Source: Physella acuta (Eukaryota; Mollusca; Gastropoda; Physidae). Taken from it: a stretch of 64,000 nucleotides of DNA. A model generated the notes under the pieces. That model did not search any database. It had not been told where the DNA came from and was given only the letters and a program-made list of their open reading frames with translations. Shown one piece after another: positions 1 to 10,771 of the stretch; the stretch's first letter is position 1, and each line of letters begins with the position of its first letter. The translations under genes and the position numbers were made by a program. The stretch covers positions 1 through 64,000 of the forward strand of contig NW_026732295.1 of assembly GCF_028476545.1 (NCBI RefSeq), read 5' to 3'.

Positions 1-14
1 CCAAAAGGACGAGC

Positions 15-83
15 ATTATAGATCTAGATCTAGATCTAGATCTAGATTCTAGATCTAGAATCTAGATCTAGATCTATCTTACA
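15..83. repeat. (GATCTA)n microsatellite
   Basis: Runs of GATCTA and close variants. A matching tract lies just outside the other end of the hAT-like element at 2835-2895, so the element seems to have landed in or beside an older GATCTA-rich tract. Confidence 0.85.
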
Positions 84-134
84 CTACAGTACAGTAGTCT
101 ACACTGAGACTCTACAGTCTACAGTACTCTACAC

Positions 135-2824
135 TAGGGACTTGGATGAAATTTCAATTTTAAAAAAATAAATAATGTAGTAGCACCAGTTTATAGAGCT
201 CATTTAGACAAGAACAAAGATACTTTTATTTTAATTTTAGCTCAAACAGTTACGGAGTTATGAATTTTTAACGTATTTAATTTTCGGGTTTTTTTACTAT
301 GGGGTTTTCTCAATTTTTTGCTTCCCTACTTTTTTGGATGCGAACTAAAATCTCTGTAACTTTTTAAATAGCAGGTATTTTTTAATGAAAATTCACTAAG
401 ATCAAGCTTATGATATCAGTAAAAGAGTAAGATAAAAATAATTGAAGTGGATGAGAATGATCATAAAAAACGATGTTAACAAAGAGGGTCACCCCCCTAA
501 AATTTTTTAATAAGCGTCTTTGATAGGCAACACACAATCTGTTGCCAAATTTTTATTATATGGAATATCTTACTGAAAATTGGCCTGAATAGTGCCAACA
601 CTGTATACATTAACAGAAAGTCAAAATATTTTACTTAGCTTATGTGGTTTTATTACAATGTTGGACAAAATAAAAGTCATTTTTATTCTGCGCAACTACT
701 TTTTTTGCAAGAAAGAAGTACAATGTTGAGCAGATTTTAGATTACTTTGGTTATATGCAAGAAATATTGTAAACATGAAGGTTATTATATACTTTGATAT
801 TACCATTGTTCAAATTTGATTTTAAAAATATTTTATTTAATGAAAAAGGGGTTTAAACTCATATACCCCCCTTAATTTTAAACAATAAATTCTGCTATAG
901 GCAACACATAATCTGTTGCCAAATTTTTATTATATGGAATATCTTAATGAAAATTGGCCTAATTGGTGCCAACATTGTATACATCCACACAAAGTAAAAA
1001 TATTTCACTTAGCTTATGTGGTTTTGTTACAATGTTGGTCAAATTTAAAAAGTCATTTTTGTTATGCGCAACTACTTTTTTGCAAGAAAGAAGTACAATG
1101 CTAAACGCATTTTAGATTACTAAAATTGTATCTAAATGTTGTCAATATTCATGATATTTCATCCATGTTATGTGTATGTTATCATAGAATTGATATAATT
1201 TAATTTACAATTATTGTTGAACAAATAATTTAATAATTGAAATGATTTTTTTATTGGTGGAGTAAAGATCACCATTTAATGTTAAAGGTAAGTTTTATAA
1301 TTTAGAAACATGTTTCATATATTTAAGTGACATCTCATGCTGTGTGGATAACATGTTTAAGTCTATTAGCTTGTGTCACTTTTTTACTTTCAAAAATAAC
1401 ACCATCAATGATTTAAAAATGAAATCTGATCAAACATCTACTGAAGCTGTGTCTCCTCTGGCTGATAGTTTTTAGAACTAATAAAAACCAGCAGCATCCA
1501 TTCTTAAGTGGACTTATTTCTCCTTCATTGAAGTTGCTTATGAGTAGATCCACATCTTTTGATTCTCTATCCCCTTGTGAACTGGTACATTTTATCTAGG
1601 GCCAAGACTAGTAAAGCTCCAACTGAAAAATATACAATAGCAAAAATACAGTAGTATAGTGTAGCTTTACACAGAAAATTGTGTAAATGTACATAAAGTA
1701 AGTAGTGAAAATGCCTAGAGTTATAATTGAAAAGGGCCTATACAAGTTTAACATAAATAAAGAGGACTTATCTAATAAAAAAGTAAAAACTTGCTCTAAG
1801 AAAACAAGTAGAAGGCTGAATAAAAATATACATATTATGGTTCATTTGGAATTAAATATTAACACTTGTAATAGATCTATATTCATTTTATTTTTTAAAT
1901 ATTAGTAGACCTTAAGTCCCAACAAACTCACTGAACTAAGTGTAATAGCCTGCAATAGGTCTATAGTAGATTTATACTAGGCATAGCAATAGAGCCTACT
2001 ATTAAGCTTTAAAATTAACTTGTTCATTTAAGAAATTTGTATAGGAAAGCACACTACATATAACTAACATTCTTTTGTTTTTAAATATAATTCTTAAGTT
2101 AACAATTTAGATCTAGAATCTACTGTTTAAAAAATAAACATCGCGAACTGAGAGAGAAAAAACCGATCTTATTTACAATCCTAAAATTACCCAATTAATG
2201 AATCTAATAACAAAATACAAATGAAAAGTCATAAAAAATAACAAGTTTAATAAATAACAAATGTAATTCGATAATTTAAAAAGCTTTTAGAGTCAGATTC
2301 ATGTGGATGTTGCTGGATTTAGATAATCAAGTAGATTTACATTGTATAGCGTCATTAACAACAACACACCACTTCCGGTTTTAACCTCGATCTTTTCCGG
2401 CAATCTTAAGCTGTTGTAAGCCCTATGCGTTCAAAGTTATTTATAAAAAAAATACGTCGCTAATGAATAACTAAATGAAATTTGAAACACATATGTAAAA
2501 ATGGTGTTTACGCTCGGAGATCGCATTTCTAGCCTAAGGCGACGGTAAATTTTTATGGAACAATAAGTTTTACTTACCCAATTTTTGCCTGAAACACACC
2601 ATCACGCACTCGTAGCAGAAAAAAAACAAAAATAACACAGCAATCGGTGAAATCCATTTGTCTTTCAGAATAAAGTGACACTTTTCTATTAACAATGGTG
2701 ATTAATAGTGAAATTATTTTTTTTAATTATCACCCACTGCCGCACGGCTAAATTCACTAAGTTACGGTATGGGGAAAAAACTCTCGTTTTTAGAGGGGCA
2801 AAATCTACGTCATCCAAGTCCCTA
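135..2824. mobile_element. Non-autonomous hAT-like DNA transposon
   Basis: The left end reads TAGGGACTTGGATGA (135-149) and the right end is its exact reverse complement (2810-2824), giving a 15-bp terminal inverted repeat. Directly outside lie two identical 8-bp copies of CTCTACAC (127-134 and 2825-2832). An 8-bp target duplication and a TAGGG terminus fit the hAT superfamily (known family traits). No transposase is visible: no open frame in the 2.7 kb exceeds about 66 codons. The interior is AT-rich with a more mixed stretch near 2360-2600. It could be an internally deleted copy or a large MITE. Confidence 0.78.
490..1110. repeat. Imperfect direct repeat inside the hAT-like element
   Basis: Two diverged copies about 360 bp apart share GGCAACACA, AATCTGTTGCCAAATTTTTA, TATATGGAATATCTTA and GCAACTACTTTTTT blocks (about 530-740 and 895-1105). 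This looks like an old internal duplication of the element. The short open frame in the second copy is a by-product and is not supported as a gene. Confidence 0.7.
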
Positions 2825-2834
2825 CTCTACACTA

Positions 2835-2895
2835 ATACTAGATCTAGAGATCTAGATCTAGAATCTAGATCTAAATTAATAGGCTATAGAATCTA
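2835..2895. repeat. (GATCTA)n microsatellite, right flank of hAT-like element
   Basis: GATCTA/TCTAGA-rich tract directly after the right target duplication, mirroring the tract at 15-83. Confidence 0.8.
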
Positions 2896-3717
2896 GATAG
2901 CAAGCTGTAATAAATTGGGGAGAGTGAAGTGTGGGGGGTGGGGCGGGGAGTGAGACAAGTAGGTTCTGTCTAATCAAATGTTAGCCACTAGCTACTAGAT
3001 CTAGCTAGATTTCAACTACATACTTATTTCCCTCTTTATATAATATATATTATTATATATTGAAAATATACCCTATTGCTTTTTTAAAGCTAATTTAATA
3101 GGTAATCACATTGAAAATAGGCATAGGTAAGGAAGACAAGAGCTCAATTTTGCTGACAAATCTATCCAGTCAAATCGACCTGGTCAAAAGGGTCTTTAAC
3201 ATGAAGACCACAGCATTACAGCTCCTGACAAAAAAAGGCTCCAGCCCTGATATAGTTTTTTGATCTTGTCTTGCTGTTAGTGGCCAATGTACATTTAGCT
3301 CCCATGGCATGTTTATCTATCATTGAGCTCCTATCATACAGCCCTTGCAACACATTTAGCTCCCTAACATTTTTGAGCTACTGTAATACACTAAGCTCCT
3401 GCAAAAAACGTATGCACTATTTCTATCTTAATAGGAGGCTATATCTTGGGCCTTTATGTCTAAGTCTAAAGCCAATTTATCTCAAGTTGAATAGTCTGGG
3501 TCACTTTAACAAAATCCAATATGTCAGTAGGCATATAGTTGAAGTCTGGAGTCCTCTGGCCAGTCAGTTATGACTATTTTTTTGTTGTTGTGGGTTAATA
3601 TGTTTGGGCTGTTTGTCACTGGCTTTTTCAACAGTATGTCCTACACTAAAAATTGATCTATCAGACATAGTAAAGTTCCCTTTCAAACCTGACGATCTAT
3701 AGGGCAAGTGAAGTAGA
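2896..3717. other. Intergenic, nothing recognised
   Basis: AT-rich DNA with a G-rich patch near 2920-2950. I see no conserved coding pattern, RNA gene or repeat unit that I can name. The 100-codon open frame here has no recognisable protein character. Confidence 0.5.
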
Positions 3718-3922
3718 GTTCACTTGTTTCTGTGACCTCGGCATATTAAGAGATGGTGTGGTCAGCACCATGCCCAGCCACCTTTACTTTCCTTAACATG
3801 AGTTAGGTACCCATCAGAGTTGGGTGAACTCAGGGATGGTCTACTGACTTGAACCCGGATTCAAACTCGAGACTTACAGGTTAGCTGTCCAGCTCTCTAT
3901 CGCTAGACCACTCCATCCCCAA
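3718..3922 (-). mobile_element. tRNA-derived SINE, copy 1
   Basis: Read on the - strand it begins with a tRNA-like head (A box TGGTCTAGCGATAGAG, B box GAGTTTGAATCC). A core with CTGATGGGTACCT and TGCTGACCACACCATC follows. The same head and core occur on the + strand at about 23463 and 34919, so this is a dispersed pol III-type SINE family. It is not an intact tRNA gene. Confidence 0.72.
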
Positions 3923-4289
3923 TCAGACATAGTATCAAAACTAATTTACAAGCTTTGACCACAAACCCACCAAATGGGCATAGTGTAAAAGAATGGAAAT
4001 AGAAACCTCAATAGGACAATAAGATGCGTATTTATCTGCACTGCAATTTTAGAAAAACCCTAGACCTAACCTATTCCTCACAGAAGTTTCACTACAATAA
4101 ACTTAGGTTAAGCACATACCTTTTTTGTATATGAGTACTAGTATTGTGAATGCAAAAAGGACTATAGATGGCAGTATAGGCTTAGTAGCAAAATTAACAA
4201 TTATTATACCAAATTCTTTTTGACTAAATCAGATGGGGTCTATAGTCTATTACCTTATCAAAAGTAACTAGCAGTATTGATTAAATATA
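3923..4289. other. Intergenic, nothing recognised
   Basis: AT-rich DNA between the SINE and the LTR-like block. No feature is seen. Confidence 0.5.
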
Positions 4290-4914
4290 TGTAACTAGGG
4301 GAAGTTACCAGAGATATAAGAACGCAGTACAGCGCTGTCAACTTTGACACGACTGATGCAATAACACAGGTGTTGGCTGATAACGATCAGAAAGCCAAGG
4401 CGTAGTATCTTGGGAAGCGATACGATAAGAACGCAATACGGTCTGTCAACTTTGATGTGACAGGATGCAGATGGCTTATTAAATCGGACTGTACGACAGA
4501 AGCGGCGTAATTAACATTCTGATGCAACGATTAGAATCGATTACGATTACGATTATGATAGAACCGAATACGATTACGAATACGAAGGGGATATATAGGA
4601 AGGCGACGGCTGAGCTCGCTCTCTCTCTCGATCAGTCAGTCAGTGTGGCAGTATCAAGTTGGTTATTGAACGGGTTAGCCGTATTGTGTTAAGAAGGACG
4701 ATAGACATGTGCATTCAGTTATGTGAAGACTAGTGAGGACTGTTGGGGGTCAGTTGATTCAGACTATTATTGTGAAGCATTCCTTTTGATTCATTATATT
4801 ATTGTGAAGCATTTCTTTGATTCATGTAATAAAAGGATCAATAGCGAACCTGCATCTTCGAGTATCTATACTGTGGTCGATGTTGTGTAGAATGAGTGGT
4901 TAGACTCGGTAACA
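4290..4914 (+). mobile_element. Possible solo LTR (LTR retrotransposon fossil)
   Basis: A block of distinct composition begins TGTAAC, has a TATATA motif near 4600, an AATAAA at 4828-4833 and ends in ACA. It is followed by a TTTGGCGTTGTCGAGC stretch that could be a primer-binding site. That order (TG, TATA, poly(A) signal, CA) is typical of LTRs of the Ty3/Gypsy kind. No internal coding region or second LTR is seen, so a solo or isolated LTR is the simplest reading. Age is unknown. Confidence 0.33.
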
Positions 4915-5064
4915 TTTGGCGTTGTCGAGCAGAACTCGTTAACATTTGGCACTACAGGCAAATAGTCTCGTTACATATAATTTACATGTAAAGATTCTTT
5001 TTGATTAATGTATTGACACACTATCAAACACAAAGTATTACTATAGCAGCCTTAATCTTACATA

Positions 5065-5833
5065 GGGGTTGTCCATAAATGATGTCACACTCGTAGGGGG
5101 GAGGGGGGTCCGTAATTTTGTGACGGTGTGTGATGAGAGGGAGGGGGGGTTCAGATGGTGCGACGTCACACATGCATTATAAAAAAGCAATGTTAGAAAA
5201 CTGTTTTAATAAATTGTAATAGGAATTGATTAAAGTACTAAATTTTGACAGAGTTCGGCGTGGTCGAGTCAGTAAAGCTCATGGTTGCTAAACCTAAAAG
5301 TCTTGAGTTCGAACCCTCGGGCAGATGAGGCTCGTTAGCTGGGGACAGCCACTCTTCTAGGAGAGACAACTCCAAAATCAAACAACTGCTGCCTTCCAGT
5401 TTGTTCTTGGTTGGACAAAATGCTATGGAAGCAAATCCAAAAAGAAAAGCAGGCTGAAATCGGAGTCAATGGCCTCAATGGCGCAAAACCAGTTGACACG
5501 TATCCTTAATTGTGATGGAGGCGTGGTCGAGTTGACAAAAGCTCTTGGTTGATAAAATCGAAAAAGTATCGAGTTCAAACCCTCTGGCAGATAAGGCTCG
5601 ATCCCTTCCAACACTAAAAATTAAGAACGAAGAAGAAGAAGACAGAGTTCAGACAAGATTTTGGAAAAATATCAATGTTGAAAAAAAAAATTCAGCTGCG
5701 ATTTTGAGGGGGGTTGTAGGCTGAGGTGTGACGTCATTTTAGGGGGGGTCTGTCTTTTTGTGATGACGTGTGACAGGGGGGGGGAGGCAAAAATAATTTT
5801 TAAAAAAGCGTGACGTCATTTATGGATGACCCC
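5065..5833. mobile_element. Inverted-repeat DNA element (MITE-like) carrying nested SINE modules
   Basis: The left end reads GGGGTTGTCCATAAATGATG and the right end, reverse-complemented, reads GGGGTCATCCATAAATGACG, a terminal inverted repeat of about 24 bp. Both sides are flanked by ATA (or CATA), a likely short target duplication. G-rich subterminal stretches occur at both ends. No transposase is present. I do not assign a superfamily. SINE-like sequence sits in the middle. Confidence 0.7.
5255..5640 (+). mobile_element. tRNA-like SINE with two tRNA modules
   Basis: Two related tRNA-like heads occur: one at about 5260-5330 (GTGGTCGAGTCAGTAAAGC, then GAGTTCGAACCCTCG, a near-perfect B box) and a second at about 5520-5600 (GTGGTCGAGTTGACAAAAGC, GAGTTCAAACCCTCTG). 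The stretch ends in an AAGAAGAAGA-rich tail. This is either a dimeric SINE or two insertions. It sits inside the inverted-repeat element at 5065-5833. Confidence 0.6.
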
Positions 5834-5968
5834 ATAGGCCTACATGTATTCTGGCTTTATGTAACGATGGCTAAATAAAAAGTATACACCTACATTTAAT
5901 TAGTATTACATCTTTGAGGATATTCTTTTTGCCTCAATGTAGTGAATTATAAAAGAGAGTGTCTATTG

Positions 5969-6453
5969 GTACTTTACTACAAATAGCCCTCAGAGGGCTA
6001 TTCATAATTCGCTATTTTTAGCCAACTAATCAAATTTATTTTTAAATTTATTGTCCTGCGCATGCATGCATAATTATTTTTTTTATTGTCTTGCATATGA
6101 CACTCGACTTTTTACCATTTGGTGGAACTGTTCCGGTGGTCATAGTGGTAATGCATCGGCTGGGTTCTGTTCCTTTTGGCTCAGAGATTTTTTTTTTTTT
6201 TTTTTTTGCTTTTTTAAAAAAAATTTTACTTAAGGATAAGGGCTAAACGTTAGGATTTAGGGCTTGACATTAGGTTTGGGATGGGGATTAGGGTAGTTAG
6301 AGTTAGGTTTAAGGTTAGTGATAAGGTTAGATTAAAAAAAAAAGTTAGTTCTACATAGCATGTATAAGAGAATTTAAGAATCACAGAAAAAATGCCTCAT
6401 GCTGATTGGTAAGAGTATGAATAGCCTTCATAAGGCTATTTGTAGTAAAGTAC
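5969..6453. mobile_element. Short inverted-repeat element (MITE)
   Basis: The left end GTACTTTACTACAAATAGCC is mirrored by GGCTATTTGTAGTAAAGTAC ending at 6453, about 35 bp of inverted repeat in all. The inside holds a T-run (about 6188-6208) and a degenerate TTAGGG-like stretch at 6240-6335. There is no coding capacity. Confidence 0.68.
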
Positions 6454-8180
6454 GAATAGCTGCAGCCTTATAACATTAAAAAGGAGAATTGTAGTAAATG
6501 ATTTTGGTTTTGACTTATGTAATTAGCAGGTAGTTACTCTCTGTACTAGCATCTATAACAGACAGGCAATGATGTTTGTTGTTGTCTGTCTTGCTAGTTA
6601 TTCCCTAAGTTAGATAACTGTTTTTCTACTGACATAGACCTTGACCTTGCAGTAAATAATCAATGAACCCTAAATATGTCAACCTAGACTTCAGCCACTT
6701 GTTATTGAAATAAAGTATAAGCCTGAAATGTAAAGCATTAAGTTATTATAAAGCTTTGTTTAGTTGGGGTTAGCTGCTGCATACATTTCTGGCTAACAAT
6801 GTTCTTATAGCTAATCCAAATGAGTTTAGTTGATTTTATCCCATTCCTAAGCACCAGAGGTTTAATTTCACAAGGGTAAATTACTAACTTTAAGCCAGCC
6901 ATTTGTCCCTGTCTTAACATTGGTAGATTTCTTGAGATGTCAGCAAGAAAAATCTGACTAGTGGGACAGTACAGTTAAATGTTTTTCTTTATTAGCATTT
7001 AGTTTTGTTTTTAATGGAAAATATGGTTTGCCTTAAACCTAGAACTGTTGAATATTTTACCCCAAAATACTTTGTTGCATAGTCAGCATAAGCTTGGCCT
7101 TGGGTGAATATACAAAGGGGAGGGTTGACAGGGGGAGGGGTTAAGTAAAGCTTATCACCCCATAGCTTTGTGTGTGTTGTTGGGGGGGGGGGGGGGGCTA
7201 TCAGGTGAAACAGGTCACAACAGTAATTGTAGCAAGGTCAGCTAGCCGCTATAGTTTTATTTAGGTGCAGGTGTTGACAAATTTGAAACAGAGTTACTGT
7301 AGCAAGGTCAGCTCTAAGTGAAGTTAAGGGAAAAGTAGTTATTTGCACATGTTTTTAACTTAGTAGACTAATTGTAGAAAGGTTATCTTTCAAACCCTGT
7401 CCTTATATATTAGCAGTCACGGAGCATGGCATTCAAAGGCTTAATTTCTGCTCTACATACATATGTATTATTTGCAAGGTTATACTGAAAATTTGTCTGT
7501 CTTTGATATTCTAAACGCCATTGATTTGACTCAAAGGTAAAGTGTAGTAACCTTGTGGTTGCTCAGTTCAAATTATATAGGCATGCTTCACAGCAACATG
7601 TGTTATACATTTTGCTATTCTTATGTCTGGTTTACTGTTGTCTGGTAAAGTTTTTCCCCTACTTATCAAGCTAAGAAAATAACATTACATCACATTGTTA
7701 CATTACTTGAAGAAAAATTGAAAAAGCAATGAATGTACTCACTTTATAGACCTGCCCTTCTGATAAAGACATCCTTCATCTCAAATCTACCTGTTTGCTA
7801 AGTATTCTATATTCTATTATGCACAAATTCCTACTCTGTGTGTCCATTTTGTATTTCTCATTTTTGTAACTCTCTGAAATCTTAACCAGTTTTTAACAGA
7901 TTGAAAGTGAAGGTTTTTTACTCTCACATCTGCGTTTGCCTCTAATCCCATCACATGAAAAAGATAATCAATAAAAACGTGGTTCAATATGAACTAGATT
8001 TATTTCACTCTCAGGGGTTTGATTTAAATTATAGAAAAAAATTTGACAGCTGTGTTTCTGATTCATGCCTATAAGATGTATTCAGACCATTCATTCATGG
8101 ATTTTAAAAACAATTTTTTGATGTAAAGCCCCACACATTTGACTGTTGTCAAATATTATCTTAATGTATGCTTTGTTCCA
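6454..8180. other. Upstream flank of AGL
   Basis: No gene is recognised. A G-run lies near 7180-7198. Promoter elements and any 5' non-coding AGL exon could lie here or further upstream, but I cannot point to one; the first coding exon is preceded by a plausible acceptor (TTTGTTCCAG at 8171-8180), so at least one upstream exon is likely. Confidence 0.5.
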
Positions 8181-8189
8181 GCCAGCAGG

Positions 8190-10771
8190 ATGCCACCACT
8201 TCCTCAGGTTAGGGTACTCACACTCAATCAAGATGAGAACAATCAATACAAACTCTACAGGCTAGAGAAGGGTGAGTAACTCTGGCTTCTCTTGACTGGC
8301 ACATGGGATGATAATCTGATACACATGGTCATTTAGATTCAAGAAACCGCAATGTCAGCATTTTTTTACATGAAATGTTTTAAATCTTTTTGGCATTAGT
8401 AATTCAGATTTTTTCCCCAAACCCCAGTTCTAAAAGTATAATGTAAGCTACAGTTGAAAAAATAAACTTGTATTATGAGAAGAGCTAAGTAGTATTTTAA
8501 TTTGGATGAGCACATTCATTGAATAATTGATATGAACTCATAGACACTCTGGTGTAGTATGGTGCGCTTTAAAATATTAAAATTTGTATCACTTGTATCT
8601 TTAACAAAAAAAAACAACACCAAAACTGCTGAGCTGCTATTAAAATAATTATAAATATTTTCTTCAAGAGCCTTTTATGTTGTCAATGCACGTAGAATTT
8701 CTACTTCTTAAATATGCAAGTCAAGTATTTTTGATATAACATCAAGTGAAGCTGTGATAGCCTCAAAATAGATAGGTCCAACACACTGGCTGTATTGAGT
8801 ACATCCAACTGTTCTACTTCACCTGCAGTGTGGTGTAGAAAAAACAAACATCAATCTTGTGTGCCCTGTTATCAGTTGGCTGTTAAAAAAAAAACATGTG
8901 CCTGTTCTGTAGTTGGGTTGTCAGGATGTTAAATTACATGCCACAAGAGAAACCTTGACCTAGAAAACCTTGAACTTTCAACTTTCCACTGTTTTTTTCG
9001 CCCAGTTTTTCATTCAAAATGTGTTGACCTTTTTATCTCTTCTTTCAAGCATTTTCAGCTGAGAGCTTGAAAAAAAAGTTAAAATTATTTACAGTATAGA
9101 TCTAGTAGAGATGTACACAAATCTTATTCCAGCAAAGTGGGATAACTGCAAGAAAGTTTTGTTGCTACTTTCCCCTTGTAATCTCTATAGGCCTATATAA
9201 GTTAAGGCTTGTAAAAAACAAAACTTGTCTTGGGTCAGTTTCCCTTTTGATAATAATGGAAAAAATTAGATTTACTGTTAATAAAAATTTGTTTAGAAAA
9301 AAGAATGCAGTTGAAAACTTGAAGTTCCAAAAGTACTTAAGTCACAAAATACACATTTTGAGATTAGATACACAAAATCAAATTGTCTTTGAACATAAAG
9401 TATGTTTTTATTTGATATTGTTGTTTGAAAAATAACCTTCAATAAATACTGTAATATTCATATGTCTATATCAGATAAAGTAAAATTAGAGGAATCTTTT
9501 AGTATTTTTAACAGCTGGCTTTCAATTTGAAGTTTATAAAATTCACTTTTTAGGGTTTATCTAAAAAATTGTGATGTTAATTCTCTAATCCAGTAAACAG
9601 TACCTGGATACTCACAGCCAGTGTTAACTCTATTGTAGGTCTAAATATACCAAAGCTAATCTTAGTTTCACTAAGTTTCCTTCACACTATAAAATTGGAA
9701 TGAAAATTTTTGTTGTATTAACTTAAAATTCATTACTGCAGGATGTGCATGTGTAATTCATCATTGTTATTTTTGTTTTTCAGGATGGATTCTTCGCTTT
9801 GTTCTGGGCCCAAGCTTGATGTCCTCAAATGTGCGTTTATTTTGCAACCACCCAGATAACCAAAGTACGCAATACGAAAGGGCCAAGTACTATGAAGTCC
9901 AGTGGAAGACAGCAACTGGGATCAAAAGTGACAGGACAGACCTGACTGCTGAGGTGAAGATAGTGCTCGCTGGATCCTTCAACTATTTCTTCACTTTGAA
10001 CAATTCGTAAGTATCTGCACTTTTTTAGCACTCAGTTCTTTAATCTTCCTTAGAGAAGAGTCGTCCTTTGAACATAAGCATAAGGACTAAGCCTTACTAG
10101 AGTCTGTGTGGCTATTGAATGCTTCACTATTCTACTTTTTCACAGCATATGTCTGAGTTTACTTCTAGTTGCTTGTCTTGAAACCATATTAAGTTAATTG
10201 GCTGACCTGGCTATTTCAGCACTGATGTCAAACAGTGTAACGGCTCCGGCTACTTTTTAGTGGACCCCACACTGCACCTGGGTCCCAATAATGAGGAGGT
10301 ACCCATGGACTCTGTGATATGTCAAAGTGTCATCACTAAACTGCTTGGGCCATTCCAAGATTGGTTACCTAGGTTACAGGTAAACAAACTTATTTTATTC
10401 TATATTCAGTTTTAATTTTTTTTTTTGCTTTAGATATATTCAGCCATTTTTTGCTATCCTCAGGTAGCCTATGAGAGGGCTATATGATACCTTTACTCCA
10501 CAGGTAGCCTATGAGAGTGGCTACATGATACCTTTACTCCACAGATAGCCTATGAGAGTGGCTACATGATACCTTTACTCCACAGGTAGCCTATGAGAGT
10601 GGCTACAACATGATCCACTTCACGCCCATCCATGAGCTGGGCATCTCTAACTCAGCCTACTCCATCAGGGACCAGCTGCGGCTGAGTCCAGTCTACAGCA
10701 AGGGCTCAAGTAAACAATATGACCTGACCGATGTGGAGAAGCTGACCACATACATGAACCAAAACTGGTCG
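8190..10771 (+). CDS. AGL: AGL exons 1-4: N-terminal domain
   Basis: Residues 1-217. Exon 1 starts [14 protein letters not shown], matching the beta-rich N-terminus of animal debranching enzymes; the human start differs only in its first few residues. Exon 2 carries [12 protein letters not shown], equivalent to GYELQFRLGPTL in human. Exon 3 has [11 protein letters not shown]. Exon 4 has [12 protein letters not shown], a beta-strand motif leading into the GH13-like barrel. Exon 4 has three decoy copies of its acceptor and first ~25 nt just upstream; I chose the last because only it continues into NMIHFTP. Confidence 0.93.

Noticed and set aside
3830-3905. True tRNA gene in the SINE head
   Set aside because: The cloverleaf arms do not pair well by eye, and the same head plus core recurs as a SINE at 23463 and 34919.
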